Positions 8,153-17,621 of a stretch of 20,994 nt of DNA are shown in pieces (positions within the stretch are counted from its first letter, which is position 1; every line of letters begins with the position of its first letter). The translations under genes were made by a program, and so were the position numbers. This stretch comes from Sphingomonas sp. (GTDB lineage: Bacteria > Pseudomonadota > Alphaproteobacteria > Sphingomonadales > Sphingomonadaceae). The stretch lies in the NCBI GenBank assembly GCA_013822915.1, contig PNLG01000112.1:1-20994 (forward strand), given 5' to 3'. Under the pieces are notes generated by a model. The model saw only the letters and a list, made by a program, of their open reading frames with translations. It ran no database searches and was not told the origin of the DNA.

Positions 8153-9280
8153 ATGCCCCTCTATTTGACCGAAGAACAAACGATGTTGCGCGATACCGCG
8201 CGCGATTTCGTGGCCGATGCTGCCCCCGTCAAGCACATGCGGACGCTGCGCGATGCAAAGGATGCAACCGGGTTCAGCCGCGATTTGTGGCGACAATTCG
8301 CCGAACTCGGCTTTACCGGCGTGCTGATGGCGGAGGGCGATGGCGGGCTCGGCCTTGGCCATGTCGAAGCGGGGATTGTGCTGGAGGAGATTGGTCGCAA
8401 CCTCTCCCCCTCCCCCTACCTCACCACCGCGGTGGCAGCTGTCGAGGCGTTGAAGGGCAGCGCGCACGCCGCGCGTTACTTCCCCGGCATCCTCAGCGGG
8501 GAAACGGTGGCCGCGCTCGCGATTGATGAGCGCGCCAAGCACGGCACCGGCATTGCGATGCGCGCCGAACGGTCGGGTAACGGCTTCACGCTGTCGGGCA
8601 CCAAACAGTTCGTCACGCACGGCCATGTCGCCGATGTCATCATCGTGGCCGCGCGCACCGGCGGGTCGGCGGATGATCGCGACGGGATCACCCTGTTCGC
8701 GGTGCCGCAAGGGGTCGCCGGGCTGTCCGCCGATGCCGAGCGGCTCGCCGATGCGTCGATCGCCGCGCGGCTGACATTTGATGGGGTGACGGTCGATGCC
8801 GATGCGGTGATTGGCGAGGTTGATGCAGGGGCCGACCCCCTTGGCCGCCTGCTGCGCGCCGGGCGCGCGGGTGCTGCGGCGGAATTGCTTGGCGTCGGCG
8901 GCGGCGCGATGGACATGACCGTCAATTACCTGAAGGAGCGCAAGCAATTCGGCGTGCGCATCGGCAGTTTTCAGGCGCTTCAACACCGCGCAGCGCATCT
9001 GTATAGCGAGATGGAAGTGGCCCGCGCGGCTGTGCTCAAGGCGCAGCAATTGCTCGACACCAGCGATCCGGGCGCCGAACAGGCGGTCTCGGTCGCCAAG
9101 GCGATGATCAGCCTCGCGACTACGCTTGCGGTGCAGGAAGGCGTGCAAATGCACGGCGGCATTGGCATGACCGACGAATATGACATCGGCTTCTATATGA
9201 AGCGCGGGCGCGTGCTGACCGAGATGTTTGGCGATGCCAATTTTCACGCCGACCAACTGGCGCGCGCGGCGGGCTATTGA
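8153..9280 (+). CDS. acyl-CoA dehydrogenase, second of a tandem pair
   Basis: An ACAD-fold protein of 375 residues. The open frame extends upstream to 7964, but the ATG at 8153 is the start: AAGGA at 8141-8145 lies 7 nt before it, and the protein begins with a normal ACAD N-terminus (YLTEEQTMLRDTARDF). It keeps the core (YLKERKQFG near 260-270) and the HGGIGMTDEYD segment. It departs at the active site. Where MCAD has IYEGT this protein has MFGDA (358-362), leaving Gly360 at the catalytic glutamate position. The alternative helix-G glutamate of isovaleryl-CoA dehydrogenase is also not obvious by manual alignment. The GSD flavin segment of its neighbour is absent. It may be the non-catalytic or modified chain of a heteromeric ACAD, or an ACAD with a different base. 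Its stop overlaps the thioesterase ATG by 1 nt (TGATG). Confidence 0.93.
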   Translation: MPLYLTEEQTMLRDTARDFVADAAPVKHMRTLRDAKDATGFSRDLWRQFAELGFTGVLMAEGDGGLGLGHVEAGIVLEEIGRNLSPSPYLTTAVAAVEALKGSAHAARYFPGILSGETVAALAIDERAKHGTGIAMRAERSGNGFTLSGTKQFVTHGHVADVIIVAARTGGSADDRDGITLFAVPQGVAGLSADAERLADASIAARLTFDGVTVDADAVIGEVDAGADPLGRLLRAGRAGAAAELLGVGGGAMDMTVNYLKERKQFGVRIGSFQALQHRAAHLYSEMEVARAAVLKAQQLLDTSDPGAEQAVSVAKAMISLATTLAVQEGVQMHGGIGMTDEYDIGFYMKRGRVLTEMFGDANFHADQLARAAGY

Positions 9281-10167
9281 TGAGCGACGCACCGGCGCAT
9301 CCATCACCCACCGAGATGGCGGCAAAACTTGTCGATCTGCTCGATGTCGAAGAGGTCGATACCGACCTCTATCGCGGCAAGCGCGGCGATGACGGGTTCG
9401 GTCGCGTATTCGGCGGGCAAGTGATCGCGCAAGCGCTTCAGGCGGCGCAACGCTCAACCGATGATGATAAACAGGCGCATTCGCTCCACGCCTATTTCAT
9501 GCGCCCCGGTGCCGAGGAACATCCGATCATCTACCGGGTGGTGCGCGATTTCGATGGCAAGAGCTTTGCCACCCGCCGCGTCATCGCAACGCAACGCGGG
9601 GTGCCGATCCTCAGCCTCACCTGCTCGTTGCAACGACCCGAAGATGGGCTCGCGCATCAGGACGTGATGCCCGATGTGCCGCCGCCCGACGCGCTCAAAA
9701 GCGATCTGGAAATCCGGCTGGAGACAGCAGACCAGATGCCCGAGCGGTTCCGCGCGAACTTCACCCGGCCGCGCATGATCGAAAGCCGCCCGGTCAATCC
9801 GCGCAGTTGGTGGAAGCCCGAAAAGCAGGAGCCTCAGCAATCAAGCTGGTTCCGCGTCGTGGCGCCCGTGGGCGATGATCCGGCGCTCCACCGCGCTATC
9901 CTGACCTATGCGTCCGACATGTCGCTGCTGGGGACAGCAACGCTACCACACGGCGTCAATTGGATGACGCACAAGCTCCAGACCGCGAGCCTTGACCATG
10001 CGGTGTGGCTGCACGAGCCGTTTCGCGCCGACGAATGGCTGCTCTATGCGTGCGACAGCCCATGGACGGGCCATGCACGCGGGTTTAACCGGGGGCGCAT
10101 CTTCGCACAGGACGGGCGGCTGGTTGCGAGTTGCGCGCAGGAAGGGCTGATCCGGCTGCGCGAATAG
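9280..10167 (+). CDS. tesB: acyl-CoA thioesterase II (double hot-dog, TesB type)
   Basis: Hydrolyses acyl-CoA to free acid and CoA. The 295 residues contain two hot-dog domains. The first begins at about 25 with YRGKRGDDGFGRVFGGQV; the second runs from about 190 to the end, with WLHEPF, EWLLY and ARGFNRG, all close to E. coli TesB. The TesB catalytic residues align with Asp213 in YASD, Ser237 in TASLDH (Thr in E. coli, a conservative change) and Gln287 in SCAQEG. The ATG at 9280 is used because it overlaps the ACAD stop; a TTG one codon earlier is also possible. It is the last gene of the rightward operon and faces the TonB-like gene. A thioesterase here, with no thiolase, could release a chain-shortened or dead-end acid and recycle CoA. 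Confidence 0.94.
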   Translation: MSDAPAHPSPTEMAAKLVDLLDVEEVDTDLYRGKRGDDGFGRVFGGQVIAQALQAAQRSTDDDKQAHSLHAYFMRPGAEEHPIIYRVVRDFDGKSFATRRVIATQRGVPILSLTCSLQRPEDGLAHQDVMPDVPPPDALKSDLEIRLETADQMPERFRANFTRPRMIESRPVNPRSWWKPEKQEPQQSSWFRVVAPVGDDPALHRAILTYASDMSLLGTATLPHGVNWMTHKLQTASLDHAVWLHEPFRADEWLLYACDSPWTGHARGFNRGRIFAQDGRLVASCAQEGLIRLRE

Positions 10168-10176
10168 GGAGGTGCG

Positions 10177-10192
10177 GGCGCCGCCGCGCGCC
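10177..10192. terminator. weak GC-rich hairpin between convergent genes
   Basis: GGCGC (10177-10181) can pair with GCGCC (10188-10192) around a 6-nt loop, in the 31-bp gap between the thioesterase stop and the convergent TonB-like stop. There is no T-tract. The position suits a bidirectional terminator, but the stem is short and any GC-rich stretch here would fold this well. Confidence 0.25.
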
Positions 10193-10198
10193 GGGCCG

Positions 10199-11338
10199 TT
10201 AGTCGCGCGCGACGGGTGCCAACCCACTTGGTCGCGCCGCTTCCCCATCGATCTTGAACCGCACTATCTTGACGCAGCCGGTGGCCCCTTGGGACGATTG
10301 CATCCGATACGCCAAGCGCATCGCGCCCAGCGCGGCCTGGCCAAAATCGGCGCTCGGCTCGCTGGCGATCACGCTCAAATTGCCGGTTTGTCCCCAAGGC
10401 GCAACATCATAGCCGATCACGGCCCACCCCTCGATACCGCGACGCCGAAACGCGTCAGGAAAAGCGGGGGTCGGCTTGGCCTTCCAATCGCCAGCGCCCC
10501 CGCACGTCGCTTTCTCCCTTGCCAACAGCGCTTCGGGGACGGCGGGTGCCGCCAGCGTTGCCCCGGTCCGCCAAAATGGCACGATACACCCACGCCGCGC
10601 GCGCGATTCAAAGCGTGACTGCGACACAGCGGCAACCGCCGCCTTGTCGAGCGCGGCATTACCGGTTGACCGATCAACTTTGATCTTGATGGGGCGCCCC
10701 CGCCCATCAACGTCAAAGCCAATCATGCTCCAACTACGCGTGCCCGGCGCTTGCGGAATCGCGCTAAAATCGGGATAGGCGCGCAGGCGCGGTGCCGGTG
10801 TTGGTTTGAAACAGTCCCCATCGCTTGGCCAGAGCCGCATTTGCTCCTCCTGCGTCCAAGGACGACCGGACGGGAAAATCGCATAATCCTGCAACGCCTC
10901 GCGCGGGGCATTGTCGATGTCGGTGATCGTCGGCTGATACGTCACCTGGCATCGCTCAGCCGACATATCGGCGCTAAAGCGGGCAGCGGAGAGCGTCGCC
11001 GCCAGATCATTGCCGTAAATTGGCCGCGAACCCGAGCTCTTGATCGACACAGGACGACCGTTCACATCGATCGAAAATTCTATCATCGCCGGAGCGGCCA
11101 GTCCCGAACCGGACCAACCGATCGCATAGCTTGGCTGCGGCAACAGCACTGGCTGCCGGGCAGTGCCTGCACATTCAACCGCGCCCGCCCGCCACGCAAC
11201 CATCCGTTGCGCCGGGGGTGGAGGCGGCGGTCCGACAGTCGGCACCGCGTCCCGAACGACCGCCGGTGGGCGCGCTTGCTGCGAAGCGGCGGGCAAGCTG
11301 GCCACTACCCAGCCGATCAATATCAAGAGTTTAATCAT
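10199..11338 (-). CDS. exported protein with three TonB-C-like repeat units
   Basis: A 379-residue protein of no named family that I recognise. Residues 1 to about 20 (MIKLLILIGWVVASLPAASQ) form a signal peptide, and a proline-rich patch (37-42) follows. The rest repeats a TonB C-terminal-like pattern three times: IEFSIDVNGRPVSIK (86-100), IGFDVDGRGRPIKIK (206-220), IGYDVAPWGQTGNLSVI (308-324). Each is followed by an alanine-rich helix (AATLSAARF, AAVAAVSQSRF, QAALGAMRLAYRM). The protein has exactly six cysteines, two per unit: 56/130, 176/251 and 279/355, spaced 74, 75 and 76 residues. This suggests one disulfide per periplasmic unit. It lacks an N-terminal membrane anchor apart from the signal peptide and is not a standard energy transducer. 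An in-frame TAA lies 15 nt upstream of the ATG, fixing the start, although the ribosome site is poor. It diverges from the lipoprotein gene and may share its promoter region. Confidence 0.85.
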   Translation of the reverse strand: MIKLLILIGWVVASLPAASQQARPPAVVRDAVPTVGPPPPPPAQRMVAWRAGAVECAGTARQPVLLPQPSYAIGWSGSGLAAPAMIEFSIDVNGRPVSIKSSGSRPIYGNDLAATLSAARFSADMSAERCQVTYQPTITDIDNAPREALQDYAIFPSGRPWTQEEQMRLWPSDGDCFKPTPAPRLRAYPDFSAIPQAPGTRSWSMIGFDVDGRGRPIKIKVDRSTGNAALDKAAVAAVSQSRFESRARRGCIVPFWRTGATLAAPAVPEALLAREKATCGGAGDWKAKPTPAFPDAFRRRGIEGWAVIGYDVAPWGQTGNLSVIASEPSADFGQAALGAMRLAYRMQSSQGATGCVKIVRFKIDGEAARPSGLAPVARD

Positions 11339-11532
11339 CTTCTGCTTAGCTTAAGCCCCGATGATGACAATTTGGCGAAGCCCGGCGCACGCCGCCGTCG
11401 TGCCATCGTCCTGCCGCGATCAGGATTGGAGCCGCCCGCACCGATAGTGTCCGCCCCCGCACCAAGCCTCCACAATCCGTTTACCGTTGTGGTGCGACGG
11501 TCGCTCGTTATTCTGCCGGGGAGTCTGCCGCT
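11339..11532. promoter_or_regulatory. divergent intergenic region, TonB-like / lipoprotein
   Basis: At 194 bp this is the longest gap in the window and should hold promoters for both divergent genes. One symmetrical element stands out: CCACAA (11470-11475) and TTGTGG (11487-11492), a perfect 6-bp inverted repeat with an 11-nt spacer, about 40 bp upstream of the lipoprotein GTG. It could be an operator or chance. An 8-bp GCTTAAGC palindrome lies just upstream of the TonB-like start. I could not assign -35/-10 boxes. Confidence 0.4.
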
Positions 11533-13737
<2,205 letters not shown>

Positions 13738-13746
13738 CGACCGTGC

Positions 13747-13772
13747 ATCGGGGGCGCGTGCGCACCCCCGAT
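13747..13772. terminator. probable bidirectional terminator hairpin
   Basis: ATCGGGGG (13747-13754) pairs perfectly with CCCCCGAT (13765-13772). The 10-nt interior can add GC/GC pairs beyond one C-A mismatch. It sits in the 70-bp gap between two convergent genes, the lipoprotein stop at 13737 and the SDR stop at 13808. There is no T-tract on either side, so termination strength is uncertain, but stem and position fit. Confidence 0.6.
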
Positions 13773-13807
13773 CGGCCCGCTAACGCGGCGATCAACGGCC
13801 CGCCAGC

Positions 13808-14608
13808 TTACACCGCCGTCTTGCCATATTCCTGGCGCGTGACCGGATGACTGGACGACAGCCCGCCATCGACCGCAATCGCCTGCCCATTGACATAGCT
13901 TGCCTCGTCGGACGCGAGGAACAATGCCACCCGCGCCAATTCCTCCGGCTGAGCCGCGCGGCGCAGCGGGTTGAGGCGGCCGACCTTTTCCATCTTGCCC
14001 GCCTCGCGCGCATAATCGAACGTCGGCTTTGTCATGCCGGTTTCAGTCAGGCCGGGGCAAATCGCGTTCACCCGCACATTCGATCCCGAAAGCTGTTGGG
14101 CCGATGTCATCGCCAGGTTGATGACGCCCGCCTTTGACGCCGAATAAGCGGGCGACCCCGCGCCCGAGCGGATGCCCGCGACACTGGCGGTCAGCACAAT
14201 CGCGCCGCCACCCTGCTCGGCGATGCGGGGGGCGGCATGTTTGACCGCGAGATACGGCCCGATCAGATTCACCCGCAGCACTTCGGTGATCAGCGCGACG
14301 TCGGTGTCGAAAATATTCGCCATCCCGCCCGAAATCCCGGCATTGGCGAACATCACGTCGAGCCGCCCGAACTGCTCGACCGCGAGCGCGACGGTGCCCG
14401 CGACGTCATCTTCCCGCCCGGCGTCGATTTTGGTGGCAATCGCCGTGCCGCCAGCCTCGCGGATCGCCTGCGCGGTTGCTTCTGCTGCGTCACTCCAGTC
14501 GGCGCAGATCACGCGGGCGCCTTCTGCGGCAAACAGCGTCGCCGCCGCGCGGCCAATCCCCGACGCAGCGCCAGTGACGATGATCGATTTGTCAGTGAAA
14601 CGGGCCAT
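13808..14608 (-). CDS. SDR family oxidoreductase, last gene of the leftward operon
   Basis: A classical short-chain dehydrogenase/reductase of 266 residues. The cofactor loop TGAASGIG is at 12-19. Asp37 at the end of strand beta-2 favours NAD(H). The NAG motif is at 89-91, and the catalytic Ser142, Tyr155 and Lys159 appear as LTASV and YSASK. The C-terminal NGQAIAVDGG is typical. The likely role is oxidation of a hydroxyl or reduction of a keto group on the pathway intermediate, for example a hydroxyacyl-CoA. AGGAG in its ribosome site overlaps the stop codon of the upstream SDR gene (TAGGAG, 14617-14622), and the gap is only 11 bp. The last 16 or so residues after SSSHPV extend beyond the usual SDR end. 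The exact substrate cannot be told. Confidence 0.93.
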   Translation of the reverse strand: MARFTDKSIIVTGAASGIGRAAATLFAAEGARVICADWSDAAEATAQAIREAGGTAIATKIDAGREDDVAGTVALAVEQFGRLDVMFANAGISGGMANIFDTDVALITEVLRVNLIGPYLAVKHAAPRIAEQGGGAIVLTASVAGIRSGAGSPAYSASKAGVINLAMTSAQQLSGSNVRVNAICPGLTETGMTKPTFDYAREAGKMEKVGRLNPLRRAAQPEELARVALFLASDEASYVNGQAIAVDGGLSSSHPVTRQEYGKTAV

Positions 14609-14619
14609 CGCACATGCTC

Positions 14620-15384
14620 CTAAATCGTGACGCCACCGTCGAGGACAATCGTTTGCCCGGTCATGAAGGTTGACGCATCGCTCCCCAAAAACACAACGGC
14701 ACCGGCAATTTCATGCGGCTCGCCAATGCGGCGCAGCGGCACGCTCTGGTTCGCCGCCTCAATCCGCACCGGATCTTCCCACAGCGCGCGGGCAAAATCG
14801 GTTTTGATCAGGCCGGGCGCAATGCAATTCACTCGCACATTATCGGGTCCGAATTCATGCGCGAGGTTGCGTGCGAGCTGCATGTCGGCGGCCTTTGAAA
14901 TGCAATAAGCGCCAATAATGGTTGAACCGCGCAGGCCCCCGATCGACGAAATGATGATGATCGACCCAGACCGTCGGCTGCGCATTTCGGGCGCGACCAT
15001 TGCGATCAGCCAGTGGTTTGAGACGATATTGTTGTCCAAAATCTTGCGGAACTGCTCATCCGCAATCCCGGCCTGCGGCCCGTAATAGGGGTTTGACGCC
15101 GCGTTACAGACCAGAATGTCGATCTGCCCAAACGCGCGGCGGGTTTCGTCGACAAGATGCTGCAAGCCCGCCTTGTCCGAGATGTTGGCGGCAACCGCAA
15201 TCGCGGTCCCCTCCCCGAATTTGCCGTTGATTTCAGCGGCGACTTCATCGCACGCGTCCTGCTTGCGGCTCGAAATCACCACGCGGGCGCCGTGTTCCGC
15301 CAGCTCATGGGCGCTCGCCCGGCCAATACCGCGCGACGATCCGGTGATGATCGCGACTTTGCCGCTCAAGTCAAACTGGCTCAT
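14620..15384 (-). CDS. SDR family oxidoreductase
   Basis: A second classical SDR, 254 residues, only distantly like its neighbour, so not a recent duplicate. The cofactor loop TGSSRGIG is at 14-21. Arg40 in SSRK (after strand beta-2) suggests NADP(H) preference, in contrast to the Asp37 of the downstream SDR. The active site is Ser147 in IISSI with Tyr160 and Lys164 in YCISK. The NAG motif is NAA (94-96). Two SDRs with apparently different cofactor preference side by side could carry out a reversible redox epimerisation of one alcohol, or act on two different groups. AGGAG lies 6 nt upstream of the ATG, in the 16-bp gap after the kinase gene. An SDR (LvaD) also accompanies kinase and ACAD in the P. 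putida levulinate operon. Confidence 0.93.
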   Translation of the reverse strand: MSQFDLSGKVAIITGSSRGIGRASAHELAEHGARVVISSRKQDACDEVAAEINGKFGEGTAIAVAANISDKAGLQHLVDETRRAFGQIDILVCNAASNPYYGPQAGIADEQFRKILDNNIVSNHWLIAMVAPEMRSRRSGSIIIISSIGGLRGSTIIGAYCISKAADMQLARNLAHEFGPDNVRVNCIAPGLIKTDFARALWEDPVRIEAANQSVPLRRIGEPHEIAGAVVFLGSDASTFMTGQTIVLDGGVTI

Positions 15385-15400
15385 TCATTACTCCTGAAAA

Positions 15401-16474
15401 CTATGCCCCGGCCCGTTTCGCAAACGCCCATGCCGCCGCTGCCAGCGGCCCGACCCGTTCGGCGGTTTTGGCGGCCTGCGCGCTGCTGGCGGTGCCATCG
15501 ACGATGCGTTTCTTGATGCCCTGCACAATTCCGGTCAGGCGAAACAAATTATAGGCAAAATACCAGTCGAGCTGCGGCACCCCGTCGCGCCCCGTCGCCG
15601 CGCAGTATCGCACCACCATCTCCTCGATGGTCGGGATGCCCGTTTCGGTTCCGGCGAGCCCCATGACCCCCGACCGCCCCTCTGGTTGCGTCACCCAGTT
15701 CATCAGGAAATAACTGAAATCGGCCAGCGGATCGCCCAGCGTCGACAATTCCCAATCAAGCACGGCGATCACCCGCGCTTCGTCGGCATGAAAGATCATG
15801 TTGTCGATGCGATAATCGCCATGGACGATCGACACCCGGTCCTGCTGGGGCAGGGTCGCGGGCAACCATTCGATCAGCGCCTCGACATCGGGCATATGCT
15901 CGGTCTCGGACGCGCGATATTGCTTGGTCCAGCGCGCGACCTGACGCTCAAAATAATTGCCCGGCTTGCCATAATCGCCCAGGCCCGCCGCGATGTGATC
16001 GGTATTGTGGAGCTGCGCCATCGTGTCGCACATCGCATTGTAAATCGCCGTGCGCTGGGGCGGGGTCATGCTCGGCAATGCGCCGTCCCACAGGTTGCGG
16101 CCCGACACCAGCTCCATCAGGTAGAATTTTGCGCCGATCACGTCAGGGTCTTCGCACAGCCCATAAGGGCGCGGCACCGGGAAGCCCGTGGGGTAAAGCC
16201 CGGCGATCAGGCGATATTCGCGGTCGACCGCATGGGCCGACGGGAGCAGCTTGCCAAAGGGCTGACGGCGCAGAACATAGGGGCCAGTCGCGGCATCGAC
16301 GCGGTAGGTCGGGTTGGACTGGCCACCCTTGAACTTCGCAAGCGAGACCGGCCCGGCCGCACCCGCGACATGCGCCTCCATCCATGCGGCCACGCGACCG
16401 GCGTCGATCGCGTCGTCGGCGGGCACGGGGAGCGTGCCCACCATCGTCACATCCGCCGTCTCCGCCTCGCTCAC
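15401..16474 (-). CDS. APH-fold phosphotransferase of the ACAD10/11 N-terminal type
   Basis: A 357-residue kinase-like protein. The glycine-rich region FKGGQSNPTY (48-57) is followed by YVLRR (66-70), where the ATP lysine is replaced by arginine in a pattern shared with the family. The Brenner motif HGDYRIDN (218-225) holds the catalytic Asp220 and metal-binding Asn225, and the second metal motif LDWE holds Asp240. These features, together with STLGDPLADFSYFL, are typical of the aminoglycoside-phosphotransferase-like domain fused to ACAD in human ACAD10/11 and of the separate LvaA kinase of P. putida, rather than of antibiotic resistance enzymes. The family role is phosphorylation of a 4-hydroxyacyl-CoA. 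The start is GTG at 16474, overlapping the alcohol dehydrogenase stop (GTGA), so it is translationally coupled. No small LvaB-like partner is present in the window. Confidence 0.92.
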   Translation of the reverse strand: MSEAETADVTMVGTLPVPADDAIDAGRVAAWMEAHVAGAAGPVSLAKFKGGQSNPTYRVDAATGPYVLRRQPFGKLLPSAHAVDREYRLIAGLYPTGFPVPRPYGLCEDPDVIGAKFYLMELVSGRNLWDGALPSMTPPQRTAIYNAMCDTMAQLHNTDHIAAGLGDYGKPGNYFERQVARWTKQYRASETEHMPDVEALIEWLPATLPQQDRVSIVHGDYRIDNMIFHADEARVIAVLDWELSTLGDPLADFSYFLMNWVTQPEGRSGVMGLAGTETGIPTIEEMVVRYCAATGRDGVPQLDWYFAYNLFRLTGIVQGIKKRIVDGTASSAQAAKTAERVGPLAAAAWAFAKRAGA

Positions 16475-17556
16475 GCGAATTCGATCACGGAACGCACCGT
16501 GTCCCCGGTGCGCAGCGCCGCCAGCGCGCCATTGACGCCGTCGAGGGTAATCCGCTCTGCCACCATCGTGTCGAGGTCGAGTTTGCCGTCGAGATACATC
16601 TGCACCAGCCGAGGCATGTCGATCGGGAACCGGGTCGAGCCGAGCAGCGACCCTTGCAGCTTTTTGCCGGTCAAGAAACTCGGTCCCGGCAGGCTGACCA
16701 TCTTGCCCGGCGCGATCATGCCCAAAATGGTCGCGGTGCCGCCGCGCTTCAGGAGGGTCCAGGCAAGTTCCGCTGTCTCTGGCCGCCCGACCGCCTCGAT
16801 CGCGTAATCCACGCCGCCACCCGTCAGCCCGGCAATCTGCTTGGCCAGATCGGGCTCATCGGGCGCAAAGCCGTGCGTGGCGCCCAACCGGGTGGCAAGC
16901 GCGCGCTTGTCCGCCACCGGGTCGATCGCGATGATGGCGCCTGCGCCCGCAATCTTGGCCGCGTTGATCGCCGCCAGCCCAATGCCGCCGCAGCCGATCA
17001 CTGCCACCGTCTCACCGCTGCGCAAGCGGCTGTCGTTGAAGATCGACCCGGCGCCAGTAATCACCGCACAGCCGAGCAGCGCCGCGCGGTCGAGCGGCAT
17101 GTCCTTGCTGATGGCGACGCACGCATTTTCGTGGACCAGCATCATTTCGGCAAAGGCTGACAGGTTCAGAAACGGCGCCAATGCCGTGCCGTCGCCAAGG
17201 CTGAGGCGCGGGTCCGCGCCCTTGGCCCGCCGCGTCGACGGATCGATGCACAGCGACGGACGCCCGGTGACGCACATCTCGCAACTACCGCAGAACACGG
17301 TGAAAAAGGTGATGACATGATCGCCGGGGCGCAACCGTGCGACGTCACTCCCCACCGCCTCCACAATCCCTGCGGCTTCATGGCCGGGCACGGTCGGCAT
17401 GGGGTGCGGAAAGCTGCCATCGACGAAATGCAGGTCCGACCGGCACACCCCGCAGGCAACCGTGCGGATCAACACTTCGCGCGGGCCGGGTTTGTCAATG
17501 CGAACGTCCTCGATCACGAGGTCCGATTTGGCTTCGTAAAGTACTGCTGCTTTCAT
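16471..17556 (-). CDS. zinc-dependent alcohol dehydrogenase (MDR, class III-like)
   Basis: An NAD-dependent medium-chain alcohol dehydrogenase of 361 residues. Catalytic zinc ligands are Cys38 (CGVCRSD), His59-Glu60 (GHE) and Cys163 (LLGCAV). The structural zinc has all four cysteines: 89, 92, 95 and 103. The Rossmann loop is GCGGIG (188-193), with Asp212 at the end of beta-2 indicating NAD. The frame is open to 17610, but the ATG at 17556 is the start: GGAGAAGG (17563-17570) lies 6 nt upstream, and the protein begins MKAAVLYE, as expected. It sits between the ACAD10/11-like gene and the kinase gene. It could oxidise an omega- or secondary alcohol of the substrate, or a released alcohol or formaldehyde-type product. 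Substrate unknown. Confidence 0.95.
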   Translation of the reverse strand: MKAAVLYEAKSDLVIEDVRIDKPGPREVLIRTVACGVCRSDLHFVDGSFPHPMPTVPGHEAAGIVEAVGSDVARLRPGDHVITFFTVFCGSCEMCVTGRPSLCIDPSTRRAKGADPRLSLGDGTALAPFLNLSAFAEMMLVHENACVAISKDMPLDRAALLGCAVITGAGSIFNDSRLRSGETVAVIGCGGIGLAAINAAKIAGAGAIIAIDPVADKRALATRLGATHGFAPDEPDLAKQIAGLTGGGVDYAIEAVGRPETAELAWTLLKRGGTATILGMIAPGKMVSLPGPSFLTGKKLQGSLLGSTRFPIDMPRLVQMYLDGKLDLDTMVAERITLDGVNGALAALRTGDTVRSVIEFA

Positions 17557-17574
17557 CGTGATCCTTCTCCAATA

Positions 17575-17592
17575 CCCCGGTCGTTGCCGGGG
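17575..17592. repeat. short intra-operon hairpin
   Basis: CCCCGG (17575-17580) and CCGGGG (17587-17592) form a perfect 6-bp GC stem with a 6-nt loop. It lies in the 65-bp gap between the ACAD10/11-like gene and the alcohol dehydrogenase, just upstream of the dehydrogenase ribosome site. Without a T-tract it is unlikely to be a terminator. It holds the same position relative to a gene start as the hairpin at 8112-8135. Confidence 0.45.
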
Positions 17593-17621
17593 GGATGACC
17601 GTGCGAACACTCAGCCGTGGT

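Noticed and set aside
8123..9457. 444-codon open frame on the minus strand across the second ACAD and the start of tesB
   Set aside because: Low-complexity, Arg/His-rich shadow of real genes on the plus strand; no ribosome site or family features.
15401..16474. Aminoglycoside resistance kinase
   Set aside because: The APH motifs are those of the acyl-CoA-linked branch and the gene is inside an acyl-CoA operon, so antibiotic resistance is not a supported role.
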